64,000 nucleotides of DNA from Burkholderiaceae bacterium (lineage in GTDB: Bacteria > Pseudomonadota > Gammaproteobacteria > Burkholderiales > Burkholderiaceae_C). The notes beneath the pieces were generated by a model that worked only from the letters and a program-made list of their open reading frames with translations, searched no databases and was not told where the DNA came from. Position numbers and translations under genes: made by a program. Below, one piece after another: positions 43,293 through 50,750 of the stretch; positions within the stretch are counted from its first letter, which is position 1; every line of letters begins with the position of its first letter. The DNA lies in NCBI GenBank assembly GCA_024235995.1, contig JACKLI010000001.1, positions 2,728,001 to 2,792,000 on the forward strand, written 5' to 3'.

Positions 43293-43805
43293 TCAGGCGG
43301 CCGCGCCCGGCGGCGGCGTGGGCTTGTCGCGCTTGGCCACCACGCGCATCCACAGCAGCCACACCACCAGCACGTCCAGCATGATCAGCGCCTGCCACAT
43401 GTACAGGTGCGCGAACTCGAACACCTTGAAGTTCCACTGCCCGATGAAGAACAGGCTGACGATGCGCAGCAGGTTGACGCCCTGCACCGCCAGAAAGCCC
43501 AGCGCGATGCCCCAGAACTTCATCGCCCAGCTGGACGGAAAGGCCAGCATCGCCGCCACCAGCACGATGGTGGCCTCCACCCCGTTGCAGCCGGCCTCGA
43601 TCGACACGCCAAAGCCGGTCTTGGCGCTTTGCAGCACGCGGTCGTACGAAATCACCGAGGGGTCGATGACGTGCACGATGGCCGCGCTGGCCCGAGCCAG
43701 CCAGCCCGTCCACGGGTGCACCACGGCGGCCTGCACGGGGTTGAGCATCTCGATGCCGAACAGCAGCGCCTGCACGGTCAGGAAAATCAGGAAAAAACGT
43801 TTCAT
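43293..43805 (-). CDS. xrtH: Exosortase H
   Basis: Membrane transpeptidase-like enzyme that processes proteins with an IPTLxxWG-CTERM tail. The exosortase triad is visible: Cys73 in EAGCNGVEATI, Arg114 in NLLRIVSLFF and His133 in FAHLYMWQ. 170 residues, with several hydrophobic segments. ATG at 43805; a GTG 9 bases earlier is an alternative. No IPTL-CTERM substrate is present in the window. Confidence 0.88.
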   Translation of the reverse strand: MKRFFLIFLTVQALLFGIEMLNPVQAAVVHPWTGWLARASAAIVHVIDPSVISYDRVLQSAKTGFGVSIEAGCNGVEATIVLVAAMLAFPSSWAMKFWGIALGFLAVQGVNLLRIVSLFFIGQWNFKVFEFAHLYMWQALIMLDVLVVWLLWMRVVAKRDKPTPPPGAAA

Positions 43806-43893
43806 GGCATCCACCCATCGGCCAGGCCAAGCGAATCACACGAGTCGGCAAACCACGTGCCGCCTCTCTTGATGCCAAGTGTAACGGGGTGGG

Positions 43894-45237
43894 TCATCCC
43901 GTGGTTGCACCGCCGTGCCGCGGGCCAGGCGACCACAGCCCCCGCAAGGCATCCGCCGTGCGCTGCGCCGCGCCCTGGTGCCGGCTGGCAAAGGCCTGCC
44001 CGGCGCGTGCCATGGCCGCGCGAGCCGCTGTGTCAGCCGCCAGCGCCTGCGCCGCGCGCACGCCTTCCTGCAGATCGGCCACGCGCCACGCCGCGCCGGC
44101 GGCCAGCGCCTGCTCGGCCGCCTGGCTGAAGTTGAAGGTGTGCGGCCCCATCACCACCGGGCAGCCGCAGGCGGCGGCCTCGATCAGGTTCTGCCCGCCC
44201 AGCGGCTCGAAGCTGCCGCCCAGCAGGGCCACATCGGCCAGCGCGTAGTAGGCGGCCATCTCGCCCAAGCTGTCGCCCAGCCAGACGTCGGCACCCGGTG
44301 GCGCGCCGGCGCCCCATTGGCTGCGCCGGCTCACACTCAGGCCCTGCTGCGCGGCCAGGGCGGCCACGGCGTCGAAGCGCTGGGGGTGGCGCGGCACGAC
44401 CAGCCATTGCGGCCGGTGAACTGCGTTATTTGTAGCTGCTTGCGCAGATTCGGCGCGGGCTGCAGCCCTAATTTGCTTGAAAAACTCGAGCTCCTCCCCC
44501 TCGCGCGAGCTGGCCAGCATCAGCACCGGCCGCCCGGCCGCCGCATCGCGCCAGCGTCGCCCCAGCGCCAGCAGCGGCTCGGCCGGCCGGGCGTCGAACT
44601 TGAGGTTGCCCAGCACGCCAGCCACCGGCGCGCCCAGGGCGCGAAAGCGCGCGGCGTCGGGCTCGGTCTGCGCGTACACGGCCGTCAGCGCGCGGTAGGC
44701 CGCCGGCAACAGGCCGGCGGTGCGCCGGGCGCCGCGCAGGGACTTGTCGGACAGGCGCGCGTTGGCCAGCACCAGGGGCATGCCGGCGTCGGTGCAGGCA
44801 CGCACGAGGTTGGGCCAGACCTCGGTCTCCATCAGCACGCCGATGTCGGGCCGGTAGGCCTGCACGAAACGGCGCGTGGCCGCGCGCGTGTCCCAGGGCT
44901 GCCACAGCTGCACGTCGCCCGGCGCCAGCAGCCTGGCACCCTCGGCCCGGCCGGTGGCCGTGCCGTGCGTCAGCAGCAGGCGCATGCCGGGCCACTGCGC
45001 GCGCAGATGAGGCAGCACGATGGCGGCGGCGCGCGTCTCGCCCAGCGAGACGGCGTGGATCCACACCAGGGGCGCGCCCGCCTGCGGCACGGGGCGCGCG
45101 GGCGCGGCGCCGTAGCGGCCGAAGCGCTCGGGCACGGCCTGCCCGTAGCCCGGCTCGGCCAGGGCGCGGCGGCGCAGCTTGCGCCGCAGCAGCGGCTGCG
45201 CCAGCCGGGTGGCCAGGTCGTAGAGCGCGTGGATCAA
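43894..45237 (-). CDS. waaA: 3-deoxy-D-manno-octulosonic acid transferase
   Basis: Adds Kdo to lipid IVA in lipopolysaccharide synthesis. WIHAVSLGETRAA, TEVWPNLVRAC and LLGGSFEPLGGQNLIEAA are family blocks. 447 residues. The start is TTG at 45237, overlapping the previous stop (TTGA). Residues about 251-272 (AAARAESAQAATNNAV) are encoded by a dispersed repeat in the linker between the two Rossmann domains. Confidence 0.94.
   Translation of the reverse strand: MIHALYDLATRLAQPLLRRKLRRRALAEPGYGQAVPERFGRYGAAPARPVPQAGAPLVWIHAVSLGETRAAAIVLPHLRAQWPGMRLLLTHGTATGRAEGARLLAPGDVQLWQPWDTRAATRRFVQAYRPDIGVLMETEVWPNLVRACTDAGMPLVLANARLSDKSLRGARRTAGLLPAAYRALTAVYAQTEPDAARFRALGAPVAGVLGNLKFDARPAEPLLALGRRWRDAAAGRPVLMLASSREGEELEFFKQIRAAARAESAQAATNNAVHRPQWLVVPRHPQRFDAVAALAAQQGLSVSRRSQWGAGAPPGADVWLGDSLGEMAAYYALADVALLGGSFEPLGGQNLIEAAACGCPVVMGPHTFNFSQAAEQALAAGAAWRVADLQEGVRAAQALAADTAARAAMARAGQAFASRHQGAAQRTADALRGLWSPGPRHGGATTG
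44421..44485 (-). repeat. Short dispersed repeat inside waaA
   Basis: Plus strand TGCGTTATTTGTAGCTGCTT then GCGCAGATTCGGCGCGGGCT and GCAGCCCTAATTTGCTTGAA: the TAGCTGCTTGCGC core with a GGGCTGCAG arm. Read in frame in waaA. Confidence 0.55.
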
Positions 45238-46703
45238 TGGCTTGCGGCGCCCACCCGCGCATCGGGCTTGACGCGCTGGAGCAAGGCCATCATGTCGGCC
45301 TGGATGCGCGCCAGCGCCTCGGGCGTCTGCCCCTCGAAGCGCAGCACCAGCACAGGCGTGGTGTTGCTGGCACGGATCAGGCCAAAGCCGTCGGGCCAGT
45401 CCACGCGCAGGCCGTCAATCGTGCTAACAACGGCCCCCACGCTCCCCGCTTCGCGTGGTTCGCTGCCCCCCGAGGGGGCGTTCGCGCCTTGGGGCGGCCC
45501 GGCGGCGCTCAGCGCGGGGGCCGCGAACACGCTGGCCGCCAGCGCCTGCAGCTCGGCCGCCAGGCGGTGCGGCTCGCCCTCGGCGCAGGCCACGTTCAGC
45601 TCGGGGGTGGAGAAGCTGGTGGGCAGCGCGTTCAGCACCGCGCTGGCGTCGGGCGAGCGGCTGAGGATCTCCAGCAGGCGGGCCCCGGCGTAGGTGCCGT
45701 CGTCGAAGCCGTACCAGCGCTCCTTGAAGAAGATGTGGCCGCTCATCTCGCCGCCCAGGGGCGCGTCGAGCTCCTTCATGCGCGCCTTGATGAGCGAGTG
45801 GCCGGTCTTGTACATCAGCGGCACGCCGCCGGCCGCGGCGATGGCCGGGCCCAGGCGCTGCGTGCACTTGACGTCGTAGACGATGGTGCCGCCGGGCGCG
45901 CGCGAAAGCACGTCTTGCGCGAACAGCTGCATCTGCCGGTCGGGAAAGATGGTCTGCCCGTCCTTGGTGACGATGCCCAGCCGGTCGCCGTCGCCGTCGA
46001 AGGCCAGGCCCAGCTCGGCGTCGGTGCCTTGCAGGGCTGCGACGACATCGCGCAGGTTCTCGGGCTTGGACGGATCGGGGTGGTGGTTGGGAAAGCGCCC
46101 ATCCACCTCGGTGAACAGCTCCAGCACCTCGCAGCCGATGGCGCGCAGGACGGCGGGCGCCGACGCGCCGGCCACGCCGTTGCCGCAGTCCACCACCAGC
46201 TTCATCGGGCGTGCCAGGTGGATGTCGCGGGCGATGCGATCGCGGTACGCCGGATAGACGTCGTGCGCGCGCACCGAGCCGCCGGCGCGGCGCTGCCAGC
46301 TTTCGGCCTCCATCATGCGGCGCAGGGCCTGGATGTCCTCGCCGTAGATCGCGCGGCCGGCCAGCACCATCTTGAAGCCGTTGTCGTCGCGCGGGTTGTG
46401 GCTGCCCGTCACCTGGATGCCGCTGCTGCACAGCGTGTGCGCGGCAAAGTACAGCATGGGCGTGGTGACCATGCCGATGTCGAACACCTGCACGCCGGCG
46501 GCCACCAGCCCGCGCACCAGCGCCGCCGCCAGCGCGGGGCCGGACAGGCGCCCGTCGCGCCCCACGGCCACCACGCGCTCGCCCAGCGCCAGCGCCTGGG
46601 TGCCGAAGGCCAGGCCCAGGCCCTCGGCCACGGCCTCGTTCAGGGTGGTGGGCGTGGTGCCGCGGATGTCGTAGGCCTTGAAGATGCTGGGTGTCACTTG
46701 CAT
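45234..46703 (-). CDS. Phosphomannomutase/phosphoglucomutase (AlgC/ManB family)
   Basis: Interconverts hexose 1- and 6-phosphates for surface polysaccharide synthesis. SIFKAYDIRGTTP at the N-terminus, the phosphoserine loop GIQVTGSHNPRDDNG, the metal loop LAFDGDGDRLG, GGEMSGHIFF (sugar loop) and RASNTTPVLVLRFEG (phosphate loop) are all present. 489 residues, about 25-30 more than usual. The excess (residues about 397-425) is encoded by a copy of a GC-rich intergenic repeat in the last domain. Confidence 0.95.
   Translation of the reverse strand: MQVTPSIFKAYDIRGTTPTTLNEAVAEGLGLAFGTQALALGERVVAVGRDGRLSGPALAAALVRGLVAAGVQVFDIGMVTTPMLYFAAHTLCSSGIQVTGSHNPRDDNGFKMVLAGRAIYGEDIQALRRMMEAESWQRRAGGSVRAHDVYPAYRDRIARDIHLARPMKLVVDCGNGVAGASAPAVLRAIGCEVLELFTEVDGRFPNHHPDPSKPENLRDVVAALQGTDAELGLAFDGDGDRLGIVTKDGQTIFPDRQMQLFAQDVLSRAPGGTIVYDVKCTQRLGPAIAAAGGVPLMYKTGHSLIKARMKELDAPLGGEMSGHIFFKERWYGFDDGTYAGARLLEILSRSPDASAVLNALPTSFSTPELNVACAEGEPHRLAAELQALAASVFAAPALSAAGPPQGANAPSGGSEPREAGSVGAVVSTIDGLRVDWPDGFGLIRASNTTPVLVLRFEGQTPEALARIQADMMALLQRVKPDARVGAASH
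45429..45515 (-). repeat. GC-rich repeat inside the phosphomannomutase gene
   Basis: Plus strand CAACGGCCCCCACGCTCCCC, GCTTCGCGTGGTTCGCTGCC, CCCCGAGGGGGCG and GCGCCTTGGGGCGGCC. It has the palindromic CCCCC-GAGGGGG and TTCGCG landmarks seen at 9633 and 22361. It is read through in frame (encoding AAGPPQGANAPSGGSEPREA). Confidence 0.65.
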
Positions 46704-46821
46704 GGCCGGGGATTGTAGGCAGCGCCCGATCGCCGCCCAATCCACGGCGCGCATCAATGCACCGCCCATTCGTCATCAATGCCGCCGCGACCGGGGCCCG
46801 GGCTGGGCGATACTCGCCCGC

Positions 46822-47769
46822 ATGCCCCCCGCCGCCCTTGCACCCGCCAAGGCCTCGCCCATGCGCGAGGCCTGGCCCTTCCTGCTGCTGTCCATGACTT
46901 GGGGCGCCTCCTTTCTGTTCATGCAGCAGGCGGTGCACGAGTTCGGCCCCCTGCCCACCGCCGCCGTGCGCGTGGCGGTGGCCTCGCTGTTCCTGCTGCC
47001 GCTGCTGATCGCGCGGGGCCTGGGCCCGCAGCTGCGCCGCCACTGGCGCCCGGTGCTGTTTTGCGGGCTGCTCAACTCGGGCATTCCGTTTGCGCTGTTC
47101 AGCTTTGCGCTGCAGTACATCAACACCGGCCTGTCGTCCATCCTGAACGCCACCGTGCCGCTGTTCGGCGCGCTGGTGGCCTGGGCCTGGCTGGGGCAGA
47201 ACCCGGGCGCCTCGCGCAGCGTGGGACTGCTGGTGGGCTTCGTCGGCGTGGCGCTGCTGGCCTGGGACAAGGTGGGCGCGGGCCACGGCGGCGGCCCCAT
47301 GGCCGCCTGGGCCGTGCTGGCCTGCCTGGGCGCCACGCTGTGCTACGCGCTGGCGGCCAGCTTCACCCACAAATACCTGAGCGGCCTGAACCCCCTGATG
47401 ACCGCCACCGGCAGCCAGATCGGCGCCACGCTGGGCCTGGCGCTGCCCGCGCTGTATCTGTGGCCGGCGCACATGCCAGGCCCCAAGGCCTGGGCCTCGG
47501 TCGTCGCGCTGGGCGTGCTGTGCACCGGCGTGGCCTACGTGCTGTACTTTCGCCTGATCGAGAACCTGGGCCCGGCGCGCGCGCTCACGGTCACCTTCAC
47601 GGTGCCGGTGTTCGCCATTCTGTACGGCGCCTCGCTGCTGGGCGAGGCCGTCACGCCCTGGATGCTAGGCTGCGGCGCCGTGGTGCTGTGCGGCACGGCG
47701 CTGGCCACCGGCGTGGTCAGGCTGCCGCTTCAGCGGCGCTCGATGCCCGACAGCATTCGCTCCACATAG
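46822..47769 (+). CDS. EamA/DMT family transporter
   Basis: A 315-residue inner-membrane protein with ten predicted helices in two EamA repeats (WPFLLLSMTWGASFLF ... AAWAVLACLGATLCYALAAS). The substrate is unknown; relatives export metabolites. ATG at 46822. Its last 40 bases overlap the convergent ribE 3' end. Confidence 0.9.
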   Translation: MPPAALAPAKASPMREAWPFLLLSMTWGASFLFMQQAVHEFGPLPTAAVRVAVASLFLLPLLIARGLGPQLRRHWRPVLFCGLLNSGIPFALFSFALQYINTGLSSILNATVPLFGALVAWAWLGQNPGASRSVGLLVGFVGVALLAWDKVGAGHGGGPMAAWAVLACLGATLCYALAASFTHKYLSGLNPLMTATGSQIGATLGLALPALYLWPAHMPGPKAWASVVALGVLCTGVAYVLYFRLIENLGPARALTVTFTVPVFAILYGASLLGEAVTPWMLGCGAVVLCGTALATGVVRLPLQRRSMPDSIRST

Positions 47770-48356
47770 CGCGCGATCAGGTCGATCTCCAGGTTGACCG
47801 CGCGGCCCACCGCCAGCGTGTGCAGCGCGGTGTTCTGCACCGTGTGCGGAATCAGGTTGATGCTGACCTCGCAGCCCGTGGCCCCGTCCTGCACCTGGTT
47901 GACCGTCAGGCTTACGCCGTTGACGGTGATCGAGCCCTTGTAGGCCAGGTACTTGCCCAGCTCGGGCGGCGCCAGCACGCGCAGCGCCCAGCTTTCGCCC
48001 ACCGGCTCGAACTGCGTCACGCGGCCGATGCCATCCACGTGGCCGGAGACGATGTGACCGCCCAGCCGGTCCTGCGCGCGCAAGGCCTTTTCCAGGTTGA
48101 CCGGGCCGGCCTGGTCCAGCCCCGCGGTGCGCGCCAGCGACTCGGCCGAAATGTCGATGCCAAAGCGCCCGGCCGCCGCGTCGATGGCGGTGGCCGTCAT
48201 GCACGCGCCGTTGATGGCGATGCTGTCGCCCAGGCCCACGTCGTCCAGGTAGCCCTGGGGCGCCTCGATGGCGAGCTGCTTGCCATGCGCGCTGCTGGCG
48301 CCCAGGTCGCGCACCTGGGCGATGCGGCCGACGGCGGTGATGATGCCTGTGAACAT
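47730..48356 (-). CDS. ribE: Riboflavin synthase alpha chain
   Basis: Dismutates two 6,7-dimethyl-8-ribityllumazines to riboflavin. The MFTGII start and the two internal barrel repeats are visible (SIAINGACMTATAI / SITVNGVSLTVNQV; GGHIVSGHVDGIG). 208 residues. Convergent with the EamA gene. Confidence 0.96.
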   Translation of the reverse strand: MFTGIITAVGRIAQVRDLGASSAHGKQLAIEAPQGYLDDVGLGDSIAINGACMTATAIDAAAGRFGIDISAESLARTAGLDQAGPVNLEKALRAQDRLGGHIVSGHVDGIGRVTQFEPVGESWALRVLAPPELGKYLAYKGSITVNGVSLTVNQVQDGATGCEVSINLIPHTVQNTALHTLAVGRAVNLEIDLIARYVERMLSGIERR

Positions 48357-48384
48357 GAGGGGGAGATTCTTTCGCGGTTGTGAA

Positions 48385-48725
48385 TGGTAGGCCGTGTTGG
48401 ACTTGAACCAACGACCAAAGGATTCAGGTTGGCGTGGGTTTCCCCACTCCCTGGACTATCTCATCACCCGCGCCGCGGATCGCTCCGCGCGTTGGGGTGC
48501 CGGGCGCTCTGGGGGTGCTTATCGGATCGGCTCCTCGCACCCTAGTCTCTGCACCTTCCCGCCTACCGGTCGTGCGACCTGCCTTCGGCGAGCTTGGCTC
48601 AGGATTGCCGGGCCATCGACTGGCTGACGGTTTCCCTGAATTCACCCGGTTTTTCCATTGCCGCTCTCACGGCAAGGTCACCTGTTTGATGAGTCCTCTG
48701 CTCTGACCAACTGAGCTAACGGCCC
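48385..48725 (-). tRNA. tRNA with CAU anticodon, probably tRNA-Ile2, interrupted by a group I intron
   Basis: Exons 48725-48689 (37 nt) and 48424-48385 (40 nt) join into a 77-nt tRNA with encoded CCA. Acceptor GGGCCGT pairs with ACGGCCT (one G-U), D-arm TTAGCTCAGTTGGTCAGAGC, anticodon stem AGGA/TCCT with loop CTCATAA, T arm GTTGGTTCAAGTCCAAC. CAU can be elongator Met or lysidine-modified Ile. The variable and T arm (TTGGTCG-TTGGTTCAAGTCCAA) look more like E. coli tRNA-Ile2, and Azoarcus tRNA-Ile(CAU) carries its intron at the same point. Confidence 0.9.
48425..48688 (-). ncRNA. Group I self-splicing intron (IC3-like) in tRNA(CAU)
   Basis: A 264-nt intron inserted after anticodon base 36. P1: exon UCAU (48692-48689) pairs with intron GUGA (48681-48678), placing a G-U at the 5' splice site. 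P2 hairpin TTGCCG-TGAGAG-CGGCAA (48675-48658) has a GAGA tetraloop. The conserved P7 strands are GGTGCAGAGACTAG (48555-48542) and GATAGTCCAGGGAGTGG (48460-48444). P9 GTGGG-GAAA-CCCAC (48447-48434) has a GNRA loop. The intron ends in G (48425), the omega-G. No homing endonuclease is encoded. The P7 and P9 blocks closely resemble the Azoarcus ribozyme. Confidence 0.9.
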
Positions 48726-48759
48726 ATTCACACGGGCCAAGGCCCGCCAACCGTGGATT

Positions 48760-49776
48760 CTAGGGGCTGGCCGGCTTGCCCTGGCTCAAGGCATTGCTCA
48801 CCAGCCGCGAGGTGATGTCCACGATCTGGATCATGCGGTCGTAGTGCATGCGCGTGGGGCCGATCACGCCCAGCGTGCCCACCACCTGGCCGTCGACCTC
48901 GTAGGGCGCGCTGACCACCGACAGCTCCTCCACCGGCACGGTCTGGCTTTCGCCGCCGATGAAGATGCGCACGCCCTCGGCCTGCATGGACACGTCCAGC
49001 AGCCGCATCAGCTGCGCCTTCTGCTCGAACAGATCGAAGGCGCGGCGCAGCTGGCCCATGTCGCTGGAAAAATCGCTCACCGCCAGCAGGTTGCGCTCGC
49101 CCGAGATCACCACCTCGCCCTGCGCCTGGCTGGCCGCCTCGGAGCCCACCTGCACCGCCGCCTGCATCAGCGTGGCGATCTCGGCGCGCAGGCGGTCGAC
49201 CTCCTGCGTCAGGCGCGCGCGCACCTGCTCGAAGGTCATGCCGGAGAAATGGGCGTTGAGGTAGTTGGACGCCTGCGTCAGCTCCGACGCCGAATAGTCC
49301 GCCTCGGTGAACAGCACGCGGTTCTGCACGTCGCCATCGGGCGCCACCATGATGAGCAGCAGGCGCCGCTCCGACAGGCGCAAAAACTCGATGTGGTGGA
49401 ACACCGTGCTGCGCCGCGGCGCCATCACCACGCCGACGAACTGCGACAGATTGGACAGCAGCTGCGCCGCGCTGGCGATGACCTTTTGCGGCTGCTCGGC
49501 GGGCAGCTCGGGCGCCCTCAGCTGCGCGCGCTGCGCCGTCAGCATGGTGTCGACGAACAAGCGGTAGCCGCGCGCCGTGGGCACGCGCCCGGCCGAGGTG
49601 TGGGGCGAGGCGATCAGGCCCAGCTCTTCCAGGTCCGACATCACGTTGCGGATGGTGGCGGGCGACAGCTCCAGCCCCGAGGCCCGCGACAACGTGCGCG
49701 AGCCCACCGGCTGGCCGTCGGCGATGTAGCGCTCGATCAGGATCTTGAGCAAGCGCCGCGACCGGTCATCGAGCAT
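48760..49776 (-). CDS. hrcA: Heat-inducible transcription repressor HrcA
   Basis: Represses chaperone genes by binding CIRCE. The N-terminal winged helix LKILIERYIADGQPVGSRTL ... SPATIRNVMSDLEELGLI is characteristic. 338 residues from ATG 49776; a GTG 18 bases upstream is possible. No CIRCE repeat is seen next to it. Divergent from nadK. Confidence 0.95.
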   Translation of the reverse strand: MLDDRSRRLLKILIERYIADGQPVGSRTLSRASGLELSPATIRNVMSDLEELGLIASPHTSAGRVPTARGYRLFVDTMLTAQRAQLRAPELPAEQPQKVIASAAQLLSNLSQFVGVVMAPRRSTVFHHIEFLRLSERRLLLIMVAPDGDVQNRVLFTEADYSASELTQASNYLNAHFSGMTFEQVRARLTQEVDRLRAEIATLMQAAVQVGSEAASQAQGEVVISGERNLLAVSDFSSDMGQLRRAFDLFEQKAQLMRLLDVSMQAEGVRIFIGGESQTVPVEELSVVSAPYEVDGQVVGTLGVIGPTRMHYDRMIQIVDITSRLVSNALSQGKPASP

Positions 49777-49852
49777 GGAGCCGGGGGATTTCACCAGTTC
49801 AATCGCACCAAAAAGAGGCCGTCATCGCAGCCCATTATGATGTAATTTCCTC

Positions 49853-50749
49853 ATGGCCCTGAAGTTCACGCGCGTTGCCCTGGTGGGCAAATACCAAGAC
49901 GCTGCCAGCGCTTCGGCGGCGCAGCCGGCGCGCGAGCTGATGACCGAGATCGGCACCTTCCTGCAGCAGCAGGGCTGCCAGGTCAGCCTGGAAAAGCGCA
50001 CCGCGGAAAGCACCGGGCTGACGCAGTTTCAGACACTCGACCTGGCGGGCATCGGCCGCCATTGCGAGCTGTGCGTGGTGGTGGGCGGCGACGGCACCAT
50101 GCTGGGCGTGGGCCGCGAGCTGGCGCGCCACGGCACGCCGCTGATCGGCATCAACCAGGGGCGCCTGGGCTTCATCACCGACATTCCCCTGGGCGACTAC
50201 GCGCGGCTGCTGCCGGCCATGCTGGCGGGCGCCTTCGAGGACGACCATCGCGCGCTGATGCAGGGCTGGGTCAGGCGAGACGGCGTCTGCGTGTTCGAGG
50301 CCCTGGCCATGAACGACGTGGTGGTCAGCCGCGGCGCGGCCTCGGGCATGGTCGAGCTGAGCGTGGAGGTGGACGGGCACTTCGTGGCCAACTACCGCGC
50401 CGACGGCATCATCATCGCCACGCCCACGGGCTCGACGGCCTACTCGCTGTCGGCCGGCGGGCCGCTGCTGCACCCCCTGCTGCCGGGCCTGGCGCTGGTG
50501 CCCATCTCGCCGCACGCGCTGTCCAACCGGCCCATCGTGCTGGCCGACCCGGGCGAGATCGCCATCGAGATCGTGGCCGCGCGCGACGCCAGCGCCAGCT
50601 TCGACATGCAGACGCTCACCTCGCTGCACCGGGGCGACCGCATCATCGTGCGCCGCAGCGAGCACCGCGCGCGCTTCCTGCATCCCGAGGGCTGGAGCTA
50701 CTTCGACACCCTGCGCGAGAAGCTGCACTGGAACAAGGGAAGCACCTGA
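49853..50749 (+). CDS. nadK: NAD kinase
   Basis: Phosphorylates NAD to NADP. The GGDGT motif is in CVVVGGDGTMLGVGREL; INQGRLGFITDI, FEALAMNDVVVSR and TPTGSTAYSLSAGGP follow. 298 residues. It is 1 base before recN, the usual pairing. Confidence 0.96.
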   Translation: MALKFTRVALVGKYQDAASASAAQPARELMTEIGTFLQQQGCQVSLEKRTAESTGLTQFQTLDLAGIGRHCELCVVVGGDGTMLGVGRELARHGTPLIGINQGRLGFITDIPLGDYARLLPAMLAGAFEDDHRALMQGWVRRDGVCVFEALAMNDVVVSRGAASGMVELSVEVDGHFVANYRADGIIIATPTGSTAYSLSAGGPLLHPLLPGLALVPISPHALSNRPIVLADPGEIAIEIVAARDASASFDMQTLTSLHRGDRIIVRRSEHRARFLHPEGWSYFDTLREKLHWNKGST

Positions 50750-50750
50750 G

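Noticed and set aside
48394..48706. Small open frames within the interrupted tRNA
   Set aside because: They overlap both tRNA exons and the conserved intron core and encode nothing recognisable; the DNA is explained by RNA structure.
49777..49852. CIRCE operator in the hrcA-nadK gap
   Set aside because: No TTAGCACTC-N9-GAGTGCTAA pattern is present.
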